A stretch of DNA of 64,000 nt from Pohlia nutans (Eukaryota; Streptophyta; Bryopsida; Bryales; Mniaceae), in assembly GCA_022496805.1 (NCBI GenBank), contig CM040085.1, positions 51,448,234 to 51,512,233 of the forward strand, in the 5' to 3' direction. The notes under the pieces were generated by a model. That model was not told where the DNA came from, did no database searches, and saw nothing but the letters and a program-made list of their open reading frames with translations. How positions within the stretch are numbered: the first letter of the stretch is position 1; every line of letters begins with the position of its first letter. Positions 23,901 to 36,599 of the stretch are shown piece by piece. The position numbers and the translations under genes are program-made.

Positions 23901-25308
23901 ATGTATTAATAGAACTATTTTTACTCAATTAAATATTTTAATACAAAATTGCCCTTCTCCAACGGTACTATGGTAATTGGCTTCAGTTGTAGAAGTGTAG
24001 AACAAAGTAAGGGTGTTTTTGTAGAGACTTCAAAGGGCTAGAACGTATAAAGCTACCTTACGTCATAATAAATTTTGACATAAACTGCAATCTTAGAGAC
24101 ATACCAAGATATATGGCTAGATGAACTGAGAGTTGCAATTCTAAACAAAATGGCTAGTCCAACACAAATTAATCCAAAAAAATAAAGTTGAAAGTTTTGG
24201 AAATTATTTTTTCATACACGGGGGGTTCACTCCATTGTCAAGTTGAACACCACGTGTGAACAAAGTTTGCTACCCCTATATTACATGCCATAGATAATTT
24301 TAAAATTTATGATATTTTTTTTACATATACATAATCATTGATAGTATCTTTTGTATATTTTTTTGAAATTTTTAGTCATCTTCATTTTTTGTAGTAATTT
24401 TTTTAGTTCAATTCTGCGTCATTCTAGTTAGAAACGGTATGTTTTATAAAAAAACCAAATCATCAAATTTAGTTACCATTTTTTACTATGTAATAGGTAC
24501 CGTGTATATCTACTCATGAAAAAAAATTGATAAAATTTTGACCCGTTTTGGTGATGCTTTATGTACATTTTTTACATTTTTTACATGTAATTTGAGCGCA
24601 CGTGGTTGTTCAACTTTATAATGGAGTGCACGTGGTTGTTCAACTTTATAACTTTCATATTGTTTTATTTTATTATGGTGAAAAAGGAAAGCTTGAAAAA
24701 TATTCGTAACACCAACACAAGAAATCCAAAAATAATAAGTATTGAGTACATTAATGCCAAATCAATTGTTTCTCTATGGTAGTGAAATCGTTTTGCTTAT
24801 TATATTGGCTTCTTGGCTTCTTAGTTTGAATAGTCGGTCACTTTTAAATTGTAAGCTTTTTGACCTCCTTCTAAGTCATGCAACGAATGGCTCACTGACT
24901 CTTTGAACACAATATTTGTTAATTGAGAATTTTTAAAGGTCCAAAGTTGTATCACCTATAATCAAAATGAGCATGATTTAATTTAAATATAGATTGTATG
25001 TCTATTTATACCACATATAATTTAAATAAGAAACCTATATACTAATATTTAAATATATATTAATACTAAATATAATTTGCTATACAAGGTATTTAAGGTA
25101 ATCATCTTAAAGTTCTTCAAGTCTCAAATTCAAGCAAAAGTCTCAATTTAACAAAACATGAAGGCGGAATCGGAAACATGGTGGTAATAGGTTGTGTATC
25201 TTAAAAGTAGGGGTGAATCTTATAAACAAACAACTATGCTATAAAAGACTCCATCTTTTTGAATTTCAAGACTATGAAAAATATTTTAGTTGATTGTGGA
25301 AATCAATT
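23901..25308. other. AT-rich, gene-free; one foldback MITE
   Basis: No gene was seen. An inverted-repeat element sits at 24227-24650; the rest is AT-rich sequence without clear structure. Confidence 0.4.
24227..24650. mobile_element. MITE with CACTCCATT/AAGTTGAAC inverted ends
   Basis: CACTCCATTGTCAAGTTGAAC at the left matches the inverted right end, which is itself present twice in tandem (about 24602-24632 and 24629-24650). Length about 420 bp, no coding capacity. Confidence 0.55.
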
Positions 25309-25852
25309 CTAAACGGCCGATTATCCATTTTCTGAATGATGTATAGAATCAAACTTCGTTTTCTGATCCGTCATGTAGTTTTTGTAGTCGGGATTTTGTA
25401 CTATAGATTTCATGGGAAATTAGCTTCACGCACGTGTGATCTGATAAATAAGAAAAAAATGGTCTATGATTTTTTAATGCCTCATTTCATGTTGCAATAA
25501 TTCATCAAAGAATTCTAAGGTCGTAGTTCAAAAGTGCTTTTGAAAAAATCAACTCATAAAATTAAGCATTGAAAAATGTCCAAAAATCATTACGCTTAAA
25601 ATATTACATTTCAACCCTTCACAACAAATTTCATACACAAATTGTGAATATCTTACTCATAATCAAATTACAAAAAGAATTTCAAATTTCATACAAAAAT
25701 ATTGATGATAGCAATCATAGATCTAACTATATGGATAGAATCTAAAATTCATAAAGTACAAATACATCCAGTTCAAAACATCCCCTTATATGCATTTTAT
25801 ATTGCATCTTTGAAATTCTTCAAATGTGGAGAGGGGTGTGGGCACTTAGGGG
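25309..25852. mobile_element. TTAA MITE, family II, left end decayed
   Basis: The right end CACTTAGGGG is followed by TTAA (25853-25856). The body matches 49762-50333 and 60504-61072. The left end (CTAAACGGCC) has lost its TTAA. Confidence 0.55.
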
Positions 25853-26062
25853 TTAAATTCAATCTCATTTTGTGCCCTCAAAAAAATCCCCATTCTTTTG
25901 AGGAAAACCTTTGTAATATGATTGCATTGTATGACTTGTATGGTTCGTGCAGGTAATGAATCATTGGAGATCTGCATCAGAAAGATTATTCAAGAGAATT
26001 TCATTAAATGAGACTGGTCTACTGATGGGAAGGATGCTCTGCGCTTGTCGTGTCCATTTTTA

Positions 26063-26378
26063 GAGCATCTGCACCAGCAACTCTGAATTGCACTTGGAAT
26101 GTCATCCAAAATCAGAGACCTGACCATGTAGTTCCACCAATATCATTCAATTAAGCTCTGAAAATAGTAAGGAAACCATTCGCAAGTCACCATGCATGGA
26201 TTGTGCAATCATGCTATGCAATCAAGTAGTGAAGATACAATAGCTTGCATCCTTTTGAGGGCAGTGAACTAGGTTGTTACATTCAATATCACCCTCCCTC
26301 CAAATTAATTGCTCACCAACCCATTCACATTCATTTTTCCAGAGTTAGAGAGCTATCACAGTGCTAGTGGAGACACTC
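26063..26378. mobile_element. PIF/Harbinger-like MITE, TTA target duplication
   Basis: TTA lies on both sides (26060-26062, 26379-26381). Inverted ends are GAGCATCTGCACCAGCA and GAGTGTCTCCACTAGCA. It interrupts the duplicated block whose uninterrupted copy is at 23540-23900. A longer relative is at 30754-31344. Confidence 0.7.
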
Positions 26379-26729
26379 TTACATCAACATACCATGCTCG
26401 GCGGTAGCAGTAAAGAACTCTCACGGAGGCCAGAGATAAACACAACCTTTGACACACATTCCATGGACTTGAAATACTTAACCTAGATACCAGACATCCG
26501 TAGCAAGATTCAGAGTATCAAAACTGTGACAGTGCACAAAAGTGTGTAGAACTAAATCACAAGACCGGCGGCTGGGAGAATGCCAGTTTTGTGAACATTC
26601 GCTAATATTATTTAGTTGACCTAATTATATCTCCATGCAACAAGCTTATGAACCAATTCATGAACACACCCATTTTAATGTCAAAATATGAGCAAATGCT
26701 CAAAATCGGAGCTAGACCATCCCTAACAG

Positions 26730-27290
26730 TGTAATCATACATTGCAGCTTCTCCATAGTCAAAACAAGTCATGTTCGATAAATCCTGTAACGACACAAAA
26801 CAATTGAAGACTCACACCGGAACTCATATGCCATGATGCAACTCGATGAAAATGATGTACTTTACCTAGAAACCAAACCTTCAAAGGTGATGTTCAAAGG
26901 AAACCATAGTTCATGACTCCATTCAAGCAGTTCCCTCAACACATCCTCATCCAAAAAAGAAATTTAATATTCAAGATTGTACCAAAGCCACCTCTGTCTC
27001 ACACCATACACTGTACCTCACAGGATCTCTGAGTTACTTCATTGGTCACACGTTTCAATGACACAAAAACACTTGAACTGTAGACACAGAGCTTCACCAC
27101 GACAACAAGCATCTAGATTAAAGAGATGAATTGGAAGCAATCTGTATACTTCATTTGTAGCCTCAGCGGCGCCATGCAAAAGTCAGTGCTCATGTGACAG
27201 GAAGAGCAATTGCACTAGTCATGATCAACCTCTATGGTACAAGGGGCTTCGCTCCTGCCAGTATGATTTCGTCGGGGACAATGCATCCAT
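26730..27290. repeat. 3' flank of LHCB copy 3, duplicate of 15608-16172
   Basis: Matches the copy 1 flank for about 560 bases right up to the stop codon. Copy 4 and copy 5 flanks do not match it. Confidence 0.7.
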
Positions 27291-28293
27291 CTAGTTTCCG
27301 GGGGTGAAGTTGGTGGCGTATGCCCACGCGTTGTTCGCCACAGGGTCCGCCAAGTGGTCGCTCAAATTCTCCAGAGGGCCCTTGCCCGTCACAATCGCCT
27401 GCACGAAGAACCCGAACATCGAGAACATCGCCAATCGTCCGTTCTTGATCTCCTTCACCTTCAGCTCTGCGAATGTGTCGGGGTCGTCAGCCAAGCCCAA
27501 GGGGTCGAAGCTGCCTCCGGGGTAGATGGGGTCAGTCACCTCGCCCAAAGGTCCTCCGGCAACACGGTACCCCTCCACGGCTCCCATCAGGATCACCTGG
27601 CTCGCCCAGATCGCCAAGATGCTCTGCGCGTGCACAAGGCTGGGGTTGCCCAAGTAGTCCAGACCTCCGTCAGCGAAGATCTGAGACCCGGCCTTGAACC
27701 ACACGGCCTCGCCGAACTTCGTCCCGTTCTTGGCCAACAGCTCGGGGGTCACGCACCCCAAAGCTCCCAGCATCGCCCAACGAGCGTGGATCACCTCCAG
27801 CTCCCTGTTGCGGGCGAACGTCTCCGGGTCGGCAGATAGTCCAGTGGTGTCCCAGCCGTAGTCTCCAGCGTACTCACCGGTCAAGTACGAGGGAGTGTTC
27901 TCTGAGAATGGGCCCAACCACTTCGGGCGGTCAGCGCCATACCTGCACCACACCACGTCAAATCCTCATCTCATCAGCATTTGTTCTTTCAGCTAACAAA
28001 CACTAACAATGCCGGCACAGACAACCGGCACAAGGACGTGGCATGACATCGTGATCGTCCGTTGCGACCACTGCCTGGAACACAAAGCGATCACTACTCT
28101 CTGCAAGTGAATCGCCATCCCGGGATTGCAGCCCAGGATCGCTAATGACATAGACTCACCAGATGCTGTCGGTGCCCTTGGCCATGACGACGCGGGCCTT
28201 GGAAGAGCCCACCTGGCGGGAGAGCTCATTGACTGGCTTGAGCAGCGACTGCCCAGCCAAGGCCGTGGACGCGCAGGCGGTAGCGGCGGCCAT
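27291..28293 (-). CDS. LHCII chlorophyll a/b-binding protein, copy 3
   Basis: Two exons, 28160-28293 and 27291-27942; intron 27943-28159 has a GTGAGT donor and GCAG acceptor and splits the WYG Trp codon. The product is 261 residues. Residues 1 to about 35 are the likely transit peptide, and the mature start is short ([12 protein letters not shown]), seven residues shorter than copy 1 and without the Arg/Lys cluster. Helix B (residues about 92-107) holds Glu94, His97 and Arg99. Helix C spans about 152-171. Helix A (about 209-231) holds Glu209, Asn212, Arg214 and Gln226. His241 follows on helix D. All expected pigment ligands are present. It carries Thr for Ala in WDTTGLSAD. It is an LHCB1/2-type sequence, not LHCB3, since the loop [12 protein letters not shown] is of the major trimer type. 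Confidence 0.95.
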
Positions 28294-28800
28294 GACTGCA
28301 AGATTAGTACAGATTGAGAACTGCACAAGCGAATTGCTACAATCACGGTTCAGTGCTCCGATCAAGGTTGTGAGATCTGAACTTGGAGAAGGTTTTAAAT
28401 ATGCAGTTGGTCGATCAGTAAAGATGACCTGCAAGTCAGGAAGAGAGGGATGGAGGTAGGATGCGATCGCAAAAGCAGATGATTGGGTGAGCTGGCATCT
28501 GCAGTTGCAGTGGATTGGCCACTCCCGAGATTTCTTGGATGGCTGATTTGGCGTCCGGAGGTGATAGAATTGTTTCCAATGATCACATGGAGTAAAACAC
28601 AGTTGTTGTGAAGGTGTCACGCTTGAATTCGGTCAGCGTCCAAAAATCTTTACAGCCAACATTGTCAAGCGTGCGGCTGGCTGCTACTCTAGGGCGGGGC
28701 ACTTCTCCTAAAGAGAGGAATATCTGCGTTATCTTGTGGTGGAAACTAGATCTAGGCATGTGGCGGTTATAAAAATTTATTAGTATCTTGGCTATCGAAT
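28294..28800 (-). promoter_or_regulatory. LHCB copy 3 promoter (shared LHCB type)
   Basis: TATTTAAAA (about 28393-28401) lies roughly 100 bases before the ATG. Upstream are CCAAT-type motifs and the block matching the other copies (GGCTGATTTGG on the plus strand), GGAATATCT at 28727-28735, and TCTGACTCGCAG near 28815. Homology with copies 4 and 5 and with the orphan promoter is clear across this span. Confidence 0.65.
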
Positions 28801-29579
28801 CAGTGGGAGCGTTCTGACTCGCAGCGCCAAGGATAATTGTTCCTTTTGCAATGGAATGCGATTCAGAAACTGAAATGGGTCAAGAATCGAATTCGGGTTT
28901 ACTGTCCCGTGAATGTTTATTTTGTTCGTGAATTTATTGCTTTGGTTTATTTGGTGAATCAAATAACCTCGATGTTTGAGTCTAAAGGAACCTCTTGTTT
29001 AGTTTAAGCAAACTAGCAACCTTCCTCGTCGGAACTTCCTGTACAAGCGGAATCCAGCAACTGACTCAATTCTCGATCATAACTGCTCTTACTAGCTGTT
29101 AGTAACTTACATCCGGAATTTAATGGTGGTTTTCATTCGTGACAGAGGGAAGCTCAGTTGTGCTGAGCTGACCGAGTCTTGCAAAAATGGGCTCGTTGGA
29201 TTGCAGGAATGGACTCGTTCTGCGTTTGAAATCAGATTGCGAGCTAACTGCCCTTGTGTCGAGATTCGAAAGATCGTTCCGCTTCAGCCGTGACGTGCTA
29301 GCTCACGAGTTGGATTCTGCGTTTCGGAATGGCGGGCGCGGTGATTGTCGGCGTGCCTGCCTTGGACAAATGCCATTGATGATTCTTAATCATTCGAGAA
29401 GTAACTTCGAACAAGAGCCAGAGTATTCGTGGTTGCCAGCCAGATCCAAAATGACCTACTGATTATTCAGTTTAAACTTTGTCAACGTTGATCGCACCAA
29501 CACCCACCTGCTGGTGATCCTCTCCAATCAGTGCCCACATCCGAGTCTACTGGAAAATGTAAATTGGGGTGGTTTCTTC

Positions 29580-30287
29580 CTACACCGATTATTGCCATTA
29601 CTGTGAGTTACAGACTTAGGGGCGGTTTACACTACGGACCAAGAACTCGTCCCATGCAACTCTAAAATCTGTGATTGGCCCAAAAAGAGCTCTTGGTCCC
29701 ATTTGGCTTTACACTACCTTGAAAAAAGGAGAATGACCACTAACTTTGAGGTCCCCAAAAATGCTAAAATTTCCCAAATGGATAATGTTTTCATGGTCTC
29801 CTTGATTATAGTTGAGTCGAAGCAAATGCCTCGACTCAACTATAATCTAGGAGACCATGGGGCTCAAAAATCATTGATCGGCTAGTGTTCAATTATTTAA
29901 AGAGAAAGGAGGAAAAAGGGGAGGATAAAAGAGAGAATGATGAGCTTAAACTTGTCCCGGTCTAGATCCACTTTACACTACAAAGAGTGACCAAGTCATT
30001 TAAAATTGCATTTTTGATTTTTCATGGTCACGGCTCTTGACCAAGAGCCATGACCATGAAAATGATTTAATTTTCTTGGTCATGGCTCTTGGTCCATAGT
30101 GTAAACCGCCCCTTAATTCAGTATTCTCATAGTAATCGCGGTATTAGAACAAAGTGTGACTCATGGTAATTGAGAATCCTCACACTGAGTAGTGAGGATT
30201 GTGTGTAAAGTCTCACACTAATTGAGGATTGGTGGAAAATCTCATAATAATTATGTGACTCATAATTATGGCAATAATCGGTGTAGT
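29580..30287. mobile_element. Outer MITE, CTACACCGATTATTGCCAT ends
   Basis: CTACACCGATTATTGCCAT (29580 on) recurs inverted at about 30269-30287. The element is split by a younger TTA-flanked MITE at 29619-30112. Confidence 0.6.
29619..30112. mobile_element. PIF/Harbinger-like MITE, TTA target duplication, nested
   Basis: TTA lies at 29616-29618 and 30113-30115. The ends GGGGCGGTTTACACTACGG and, inverted, GGGGCGGTTTACACTATGG are near-identical. Subterminal CATGGTC/GACCATG inverted blocks occur inside. Any reading frame inside follows these repeats and is not a gene. Confidence 0.75.
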
Positions 30288-30753
30288 GAGAATAAACATG
30301 ACATATTAGAGTTATCCGCAAAGTCTGTAAAAGAGGGGTGACTGGACCAAAGTTTGTGAAAACTATGGTTGAGAACTCAATAAAAGTAGACATGTCAGTT
30401 GCTTTTAAAAAACTGGAGGTGTCAAGAGTTTCAAGGCTCCAAAAACGGTGCCCAAAAACTTTAACCCTCAGTTTTCTTGATCCAACCAATTTTGGTTATT
30501 TCAAGGAGCTCTAAGCTTTGACTCTGCCCATGATGTCCCCGAATTAGCTTTATGCTTGTGCCAAATCCAAATCAATGCTTCTATCTCCACCACCGGCTCA
30601 TCCGGCGCATGCTCTATTTTTTGCTAATTAATGAACCTCACTCAATTTACGTTTCCCAAAATTTCAATAAAACTAAGGCTGTAACTGGCATCCAGTTTGC
30701 GGAAAACTCTATCAAATGTCAAAGGGTTTCAAATTTGAACTCCTAGTGTGTTA

Positions 30754-31344
30754 GAGCATCTTCACCATCAACTATGAATTGCACTATGAAGGTCATTCAA
30801 ATATTGAGACCGCACCATGTAGTTCCCCACTATTGCCACCGACATCACTAAATTAGACTGTGAAAATTTAGTAAGTCACTCATGAGTCACCATGCAATCA
30901 TGACAGTGTGAAATGAAGGAAATAAGATACACTAGCTTGATTGGTTTTGAGGGCCTTGAATTGGGTTGTTGTATAGTCAATGATTAATAAATTGTAGAAC
31001 ACTTGTCAAATAAATTGTAGAACAACGCATGCAATGTCATAACACACATTTCGTTAAAATTGGACTACATTTCATTAAAATTACACTACCATATTGGAAA
31101 AGCGATGGAGAGTGTTGCCCTTCTCAATAGGGATAGGTCCCCAATTTTTCTACACTACTCTTATTCATGGAACAAGAGTGTTGTAGAAAAATTCGGGACC
31201 TATCTTTATTGAGAAGGGTAATACTCCCCATAACTTTTCCAGTTTGGTTGTCCAATTTTAACAAAACATGGTTCAATTTTAATGAAATGTGTGTTTCATT
31301 TTTCTAGAGCCAAAGAACTATCCAAAGTGCTACTAGTGGAGTTC
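30754..31344. mobile_element. PIF/Harbinger-like MITE, long relative of 26063-26378
   Basis: TTA on both sides (30751-30753, 31345-31347) and ends GAGCATCTTCACCATCA / GAACTCCACTAGTAGCA. The first ~200 bases match the 26063 element. It contains the hairpin 31107-31229. Confidence 0.65.
31107..31229. repeat. Hairpin repeat (copy 2 of 2)
   Basis: Near-perfect palindrome with arms CCCTTCTCAATAGGGATAGG and its inverse around a loop near 31168; related to 13258-13378. Confidence 0.7.
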
Positions 31345-31347
31345 TTA

Positions 31348-33917
31348 CATCTTTATAGCATCTCCACTCGTACGAGATAATTTCATGACATTAAAACTTC
31401 ATCACTAGTAGGGGTCACTTATTTAGAGAGTAGTCCACTTCATTACTCCACCCCTGGAACTCGCTATTATAACTTCCAACTAATTACTTGACAAAGTGTA
31501 AAAGTCAAAAGAATCTTCATCATTTATTATTCAATTTAGTAATTTTAGAAGAAAAAATGGTATTTGTCAAGGTTGCACAGGGTGAAAGCATGGTATTTTG
31601 TACCAAAAAGTTGCGCCGCTATGCTGAAATCCGATTTCTTTGCCAAAGGCTATAAAATTATACCAAATTATCTTTTATTTTGGTTTTTTTTTCATGTAGC
31701 CCTTTATTGATGTTCTATATACTTAAATCCAAAGTTTCAAAAGAATATCTTCCAAAAAGTTTACTAAAAGTAGTGTTTGAAAAAAATGTCTAAATCTGGT
31801 TTCAAACGCAAATTTGATGACATTATGTATTTTCAATTTGATTATTTTTTAAATATTCTTGAAGTTCATGATGATGTTGAGGGCTCTATATAGAAGAAAA
31901 TAAATAATAAAATAATTTAATGCACTTTTAGCCTATTTCTTGCAAACTTTCTTGATTGTCACCAAATTCTTTTTCAATTTGTGCTACTTTTTCAAATTGT
32001 ATAGACATATATAAATTCATTTGAAGATAATTTTTTCCAAAAAGTTGTTAGACTTTGTAAAACAATACATATACTACTTTATTGGAAAAAAAGAATTCAA
32101 AAATTTCAAATTTAATATGCATTTTTGGACCCTACATTGTTGGATCTTCATAGTGTAAATTAGTTACCTTGCTTTCACCCCACAACCACAGTAAAAATTG
32201 CCTATTTGTCAGGGCAAAGAGAATATGTTGGTAGGTTCAAGCTATTGTTTGTTTTTCATCCAAAAAATGTCGTCCTCATCTATTTTGAAGGACAGGTGGC
32301 AATTCTCTTATAATCTCAAATTAGACAAGTTTTGATTGTCAAAATAAAGCTACTTTAAGATTAACTAGTGTGGCTGTGAGTTCTCCATGATTTAGCTATG
32401 CTTTTATTTTATTTTTATTTTTAGAATAATTTATACATAATTTAATTCAATTTATGTTGACACAATTTGATTAAAAATCCACAACTTTCACAATCTAAGT
32501 TCAAAAGCTACGAAACGATTGCATTGCATCCTTAATCGTCAACAGCTTCCCAATGATACTAAGAACGCGCTCGAAGACCTCACTGTTCGAGAGATCTCAA
32601 CGTAGCATACAAAATAAAACAAACAAACAAACAATTGAACATACATACATTCATGAATACACACAAACAACCAAACAAACTACCTTCCTAGATGTATAGA
32701 TAATAATATCCTTGCTAGACTGAAAAATGTTAGGCTGGATAAACACAAGATATTCCTAAAGAATACAAAGACGGTAGAACCCCAAGCTTTGTTGCAGTCT
32801 TCTTTATATTTGTTGTGATTTTTAAACAAGTCTTCAATTAAATTTTTTATCATTAGAGTAAAATAATTGTGTAGATAATATATACTAGGAGGACTATAAG
32901 ATAATGTTTGTTCTATTAGGATAGTACATTGCTTAGAAAATTAAAATTATCTTAACATAGTTAGCATTGTGTGATTACATATATTTTGAATCAATCTTAA
33001 GCAAGCTATTTGAAAAGGGTGCCCACTAGGAATTCAACTCTCGAAGAATGGAAATCTTCAGGTGGACTCTGCCTCTGGTACAAAGTTGAAAAATTGGATG
33101 TTTTTGATTGGAAAAATTAAACCCGAGTACTTTACAGTGTTTAACTTACCACCGACTTCATTTTATTTCGTTTATGGATAAGATGTGAACTCTTAACATA
33201 CCGTAGGTTGATAACAAGTCTGGCACAAAATATTACTAGAATTAAGAAGAATTTTAAAGCCCATGAGTGAATCCTCATTGCACCATATTTTTCACTAGAT
33301 TTTGGTGCACAATTGAGCATCGCATAGGTTATGTACACTGAATTGTTCTCACCATATTCTTGTACAGATAGATATATTCTTACACAATCTAAATTTGTTT
33401 TACGTCAACATGGCACGATTTCTAAATTGTTCAACATAGGTGTGGATTACTTCCTCAGAACGGTCATGAAACCAGGTAAGGTAAACTAACTTCTCGTAAA
33501 ATCTAAATCAGATGTTTATAGCAAACGTTCGCAAATGTACAGAATGGGACACTGATATGCATCCTCAAGTAATATTTTGAGATATAAATTAAAAAATGTA
33601 TATCTCCAGTAATAACATGTTTTCTTCTTCATAACTAACGAGTTTTAACATAAATACCAGTCCTCGAATGCTTCTACAATCCCGTAGAAAAGACCCATGT
33701 TTAATTCCAAGAAAACAAAAAACCTGGGTGCAATGAAGGCCATGCATCTGGAATAGCATCAACAGATGAGAAATCTCACACTTTATTTGCAGTTTCAACA
33801 GCAACGAAGCAGGACAGATAATTGCTGTAGTAACAACCACTCTCTATAGTACAGAAGGGCATTCGAGCCAGCCAGTGTCATATCGTCAAATTTCCTTGGC
33901 AAACAATATATATCAAT
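31348..33917. other. Gene-free, AT-rich
   Basis: No supported gene or clear repeat structure. Short overlapping frames reflect base composition. The last ~70 bases are the 3' flank of LHCB copy 4, shared with copies 2 and 5. Confidence 0.4.
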
Positions 33918-34916
33918 CTAGTTGCCGGGGGTAAAGTTGGTGGCGTATGCCCACGCGTTGTTGGCCACAGGGTCCGCCAAGTGGTCGCTCAAATTCTCCA
34001 GAGGGCCCTTGCCCGTCACAATCGCCTGCACGAAGAACCCGAACATCGAGAACATCGCCAATCGCCCGTTCTTGATCTCCTTCACCTTCAACTCTGCGAA
34101 CGTGTCGGGGTCGTCAGCCAAGCCCAAGGGGTCGAAGCTGCCTCCGGGGTAGATGGGGTCCGTCACCTCGCCCAAAGGCCCTCCCGCAACACGGTACCCC
34201 TCCACGGCTCCCATCAAGATCACCTGGCTCGCCCAGATGGCCAAGATGCTTTGCGCGTGCACAAGGCTGGGGTTGCCCAAGTAGTCCAGACCTCCATCAG
34301 CGAAGATCTGCGACCCGGCCTTGAACCACACGGCCTCTCCGAACTTCGTCCCGTTCTTGGCCAACAGCTCGGGGGTCACGCACCCCAAAGCTCCCAGCAT
34401 CGCCCAGCGCGCGTGGATCACCTCCAGCTCCCTGTTGCGGGCGAATGTCTCGGGGTCGGCAGATAGTCCAGCGGTGTCCCAGCCGTAGTCTCCAGCGTAC
34501 TCACCGGTCAAGTACGAGGGAGTGTTCTCTGAGAAGGGGCCCAACCACTTCGGTCGGTCAGCGCCATACCTGCACCACACCACAGCAACCAAATCCTCAT
34601 CCCGTCAGCACTAAATCCATTAGCAAATAACACAACATACAATAGCGGGACATCCAACATTTCCTTCAAAACAGTCATGGATCAGATCATCCAGTTACCA
34701 CCATTGCGTGGAACACAAAACGATCGCAACGGCATTGACATCGCAACATTGCAGCCTAGGATTGATCAGAACATAGACTCACCAGATGCTGTCGGTGCCC
34801 TTGGCCATGACGACGCGGGCCTTGGAAGAGCCCACCTGGCGGGAGAGCTCATTGACGGGCTTGAGCAGCGACTGCCCAGCCAAGGTCGTGGAAGCGCAGG
34901 CGGTAGCGGCGGCCAT
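33918..34916 (-). CDS. LHCII chlorophyll a/b-binding protein, copy 4
   Basis: Two exons, 34783-34916 and 33918-34569; intron 34570-34782 (GTGAGT donor, GCAG acceptor) at the position shared by all copies. 261 residues; the mature protein nearly equals copy 3 (Ala instead of Thr in WDTAGLSAD). The exon 1 signal region has Thr for Ala (CASTTLAG). The N-terminus is the short [10 protein letters not shown] form. Helix A/B pigment ligands, WYGADR and the helix D His are all present, so it should fold and trimerise as LHCII. Its 3' flank resembles copies 2 and 5, not copies 1 and 3. Confidence 0.95.
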
Positions 34917-35470
34917 GACTGCAAGATTACGAGTATAAGTTGTAGACTGCGCTATCAGATGGCTCAAAATGTTGATGAGAGCTTGCAAATCTGGCGATGG
35001 TTTATATGCAGTTTTCGTCAAAGCAGGATTTAGAGCCTGAAAGTCGGGAAGAGAGTGATGGAGGTAGGATCCATGTGATTGATCGCAAGTGCAGGTGATT
35101 GGGTGGGCTGGTGCATTTGCATTGGATTGGCCAGTGCGTGGATTTTTTGGATGGCTGATTTGGAGAGGCCCAGTCCGTGAATCGTCAGAGGAATCGTTTC
35201 CTTCTATATCGCGGGCATCGACCAAAATCCTTTACAGCAAAACGTTGGCAGTCGTGCGCTTGGCTGTTCCTCAGCAGACACAAGGTAAGAAAATGTCAGT
35301 CCTGGCAGTCTTGAAAAAGCGAGGAATATCTGGTGGGAGGCGTTTGGAACGGACTCTAGCCCCCTAGGCTGTGTGAATAATTTGTGCGTATCTTCGCCAT
35401 CGAATCGATTGGAGAGCTCTGACTCGCAGTGCGGAGCACTGATCCTTTTGGAATGGAATGCGATTGAACA
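34917..35470 (-). promoter_or_regulatory. LHCB copy 4 promoter (shared LHCB type)
   Basis: CATATAAAC (about 34999-35008) serves as TATA box. ATTGG (CCAAT inverted, gene sense) occurs at 35098, 35121 and 35126. GGAATATCT is at 35323-35331, and CTCTGACTCGCAGTGC lies at about 35418. The order and spacing match copy 5 read from the other strand. Confidence 0.7.
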
Positions 35471-36599
35471 ACTCATCTTCTGGAATTTCTGCCTAAGTCA
35501 GCTTTACTTTTCCCGTGAATGTTGTTTTTGATCAATCGATGCCCAACTTCAGAGGGATTGGGCGAACAAACCCCCATGCCCGTACCAAAGGCAAAAAACA
35601 AAACTAAAAGCTTGCCCACAAACTCTTCATCCACAGTGACTCTACGGGCTAGAGTTACTCAAATTGGTTTGCTCTTCCGGTAGCTTCTTTTACATCAAAC
35701 AAGGTAGCTAGTTGCCTCTTCTTTTCCTTAGATAAATTGTGTGCCTAGTTGAGTGTGAGGTTTAGAAGATGGCCTTTCAGTAACAAACACATCAAATGTT
35801 AGAACCTATCAAACATGTTCATCAAATGTTCATGTGAAAAAATTGTTTACAAGTGAAATTCAACATGATGCAAAATAGAAGAAGGTTTCAAATCCAAAAC
35901 TCAAAAGTAAAAAAAATTCATTTATTAAAATAATACATGGGCAATTTTAGGGTGACATGCATACCCATACATACATACATACATATATATTCATAAATTT
36001 GGAATTTGTGAAGATTTTAGGTATTAGTGTACATAGAAGTCAAAACATGAAGCATAACTTATCGGTACCCATTTTGTAAGAGCTTAGCATAGTGACACAA
36101 AAAAATGAAAAAACAAGGATGCAATATAGGGATGTTTGGTGTAAGTACCAACTTATTTCAAATGAAAAAATACAAATGTACATTATGCAAATGCAATATG
36201 GGGCCGTTTGTTGTTGATATTAATTTATTCCAACTCATGATGAATTAAAAAAATCATCTAGGATCACACCTGACTTTAGAAAATTCAAAGATAAATATAA
36301 ATATATTGTTTGAATACAACATGGGGTTGTTTTGGGTTGGCACCCATTTATTCCAACATTAATTCGAAAGACCATTTACAATAAGAGTATTCCACGGTTT
36401 AAAAATAATAATAAAATAATAAAATAAATATTTATTTTAAAAAAATTATTTTATTTTTATTTTATTTTTTGAGTCGAAACTATTATCAAGTTAGGTTGTT
36501 CACAATCGGTCCATTTTGTTCACTAGCTTAGTGTCCTAATGGACCTTTGGCAGATGTCACACTCTTTCACTATAGCATGGTGCCCAAGTATCAATTTTC
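35471..36599. other. Gene-free, AT-rich
   Basis: A CATA-type microsatellite run lies at about 35956-35990. Nothing else is recognisable. Confidence 0.4.

Noticed and set aside
27291..28293. Reading the short-N-terminus LHCB copies as LHCB3
   Set aside because: LHCB3 also lacks the phosphosite, but the mid-protein loop ([17 protein letters not shown]) and the C-terminal sequence are of the LHCB1/2 major type.
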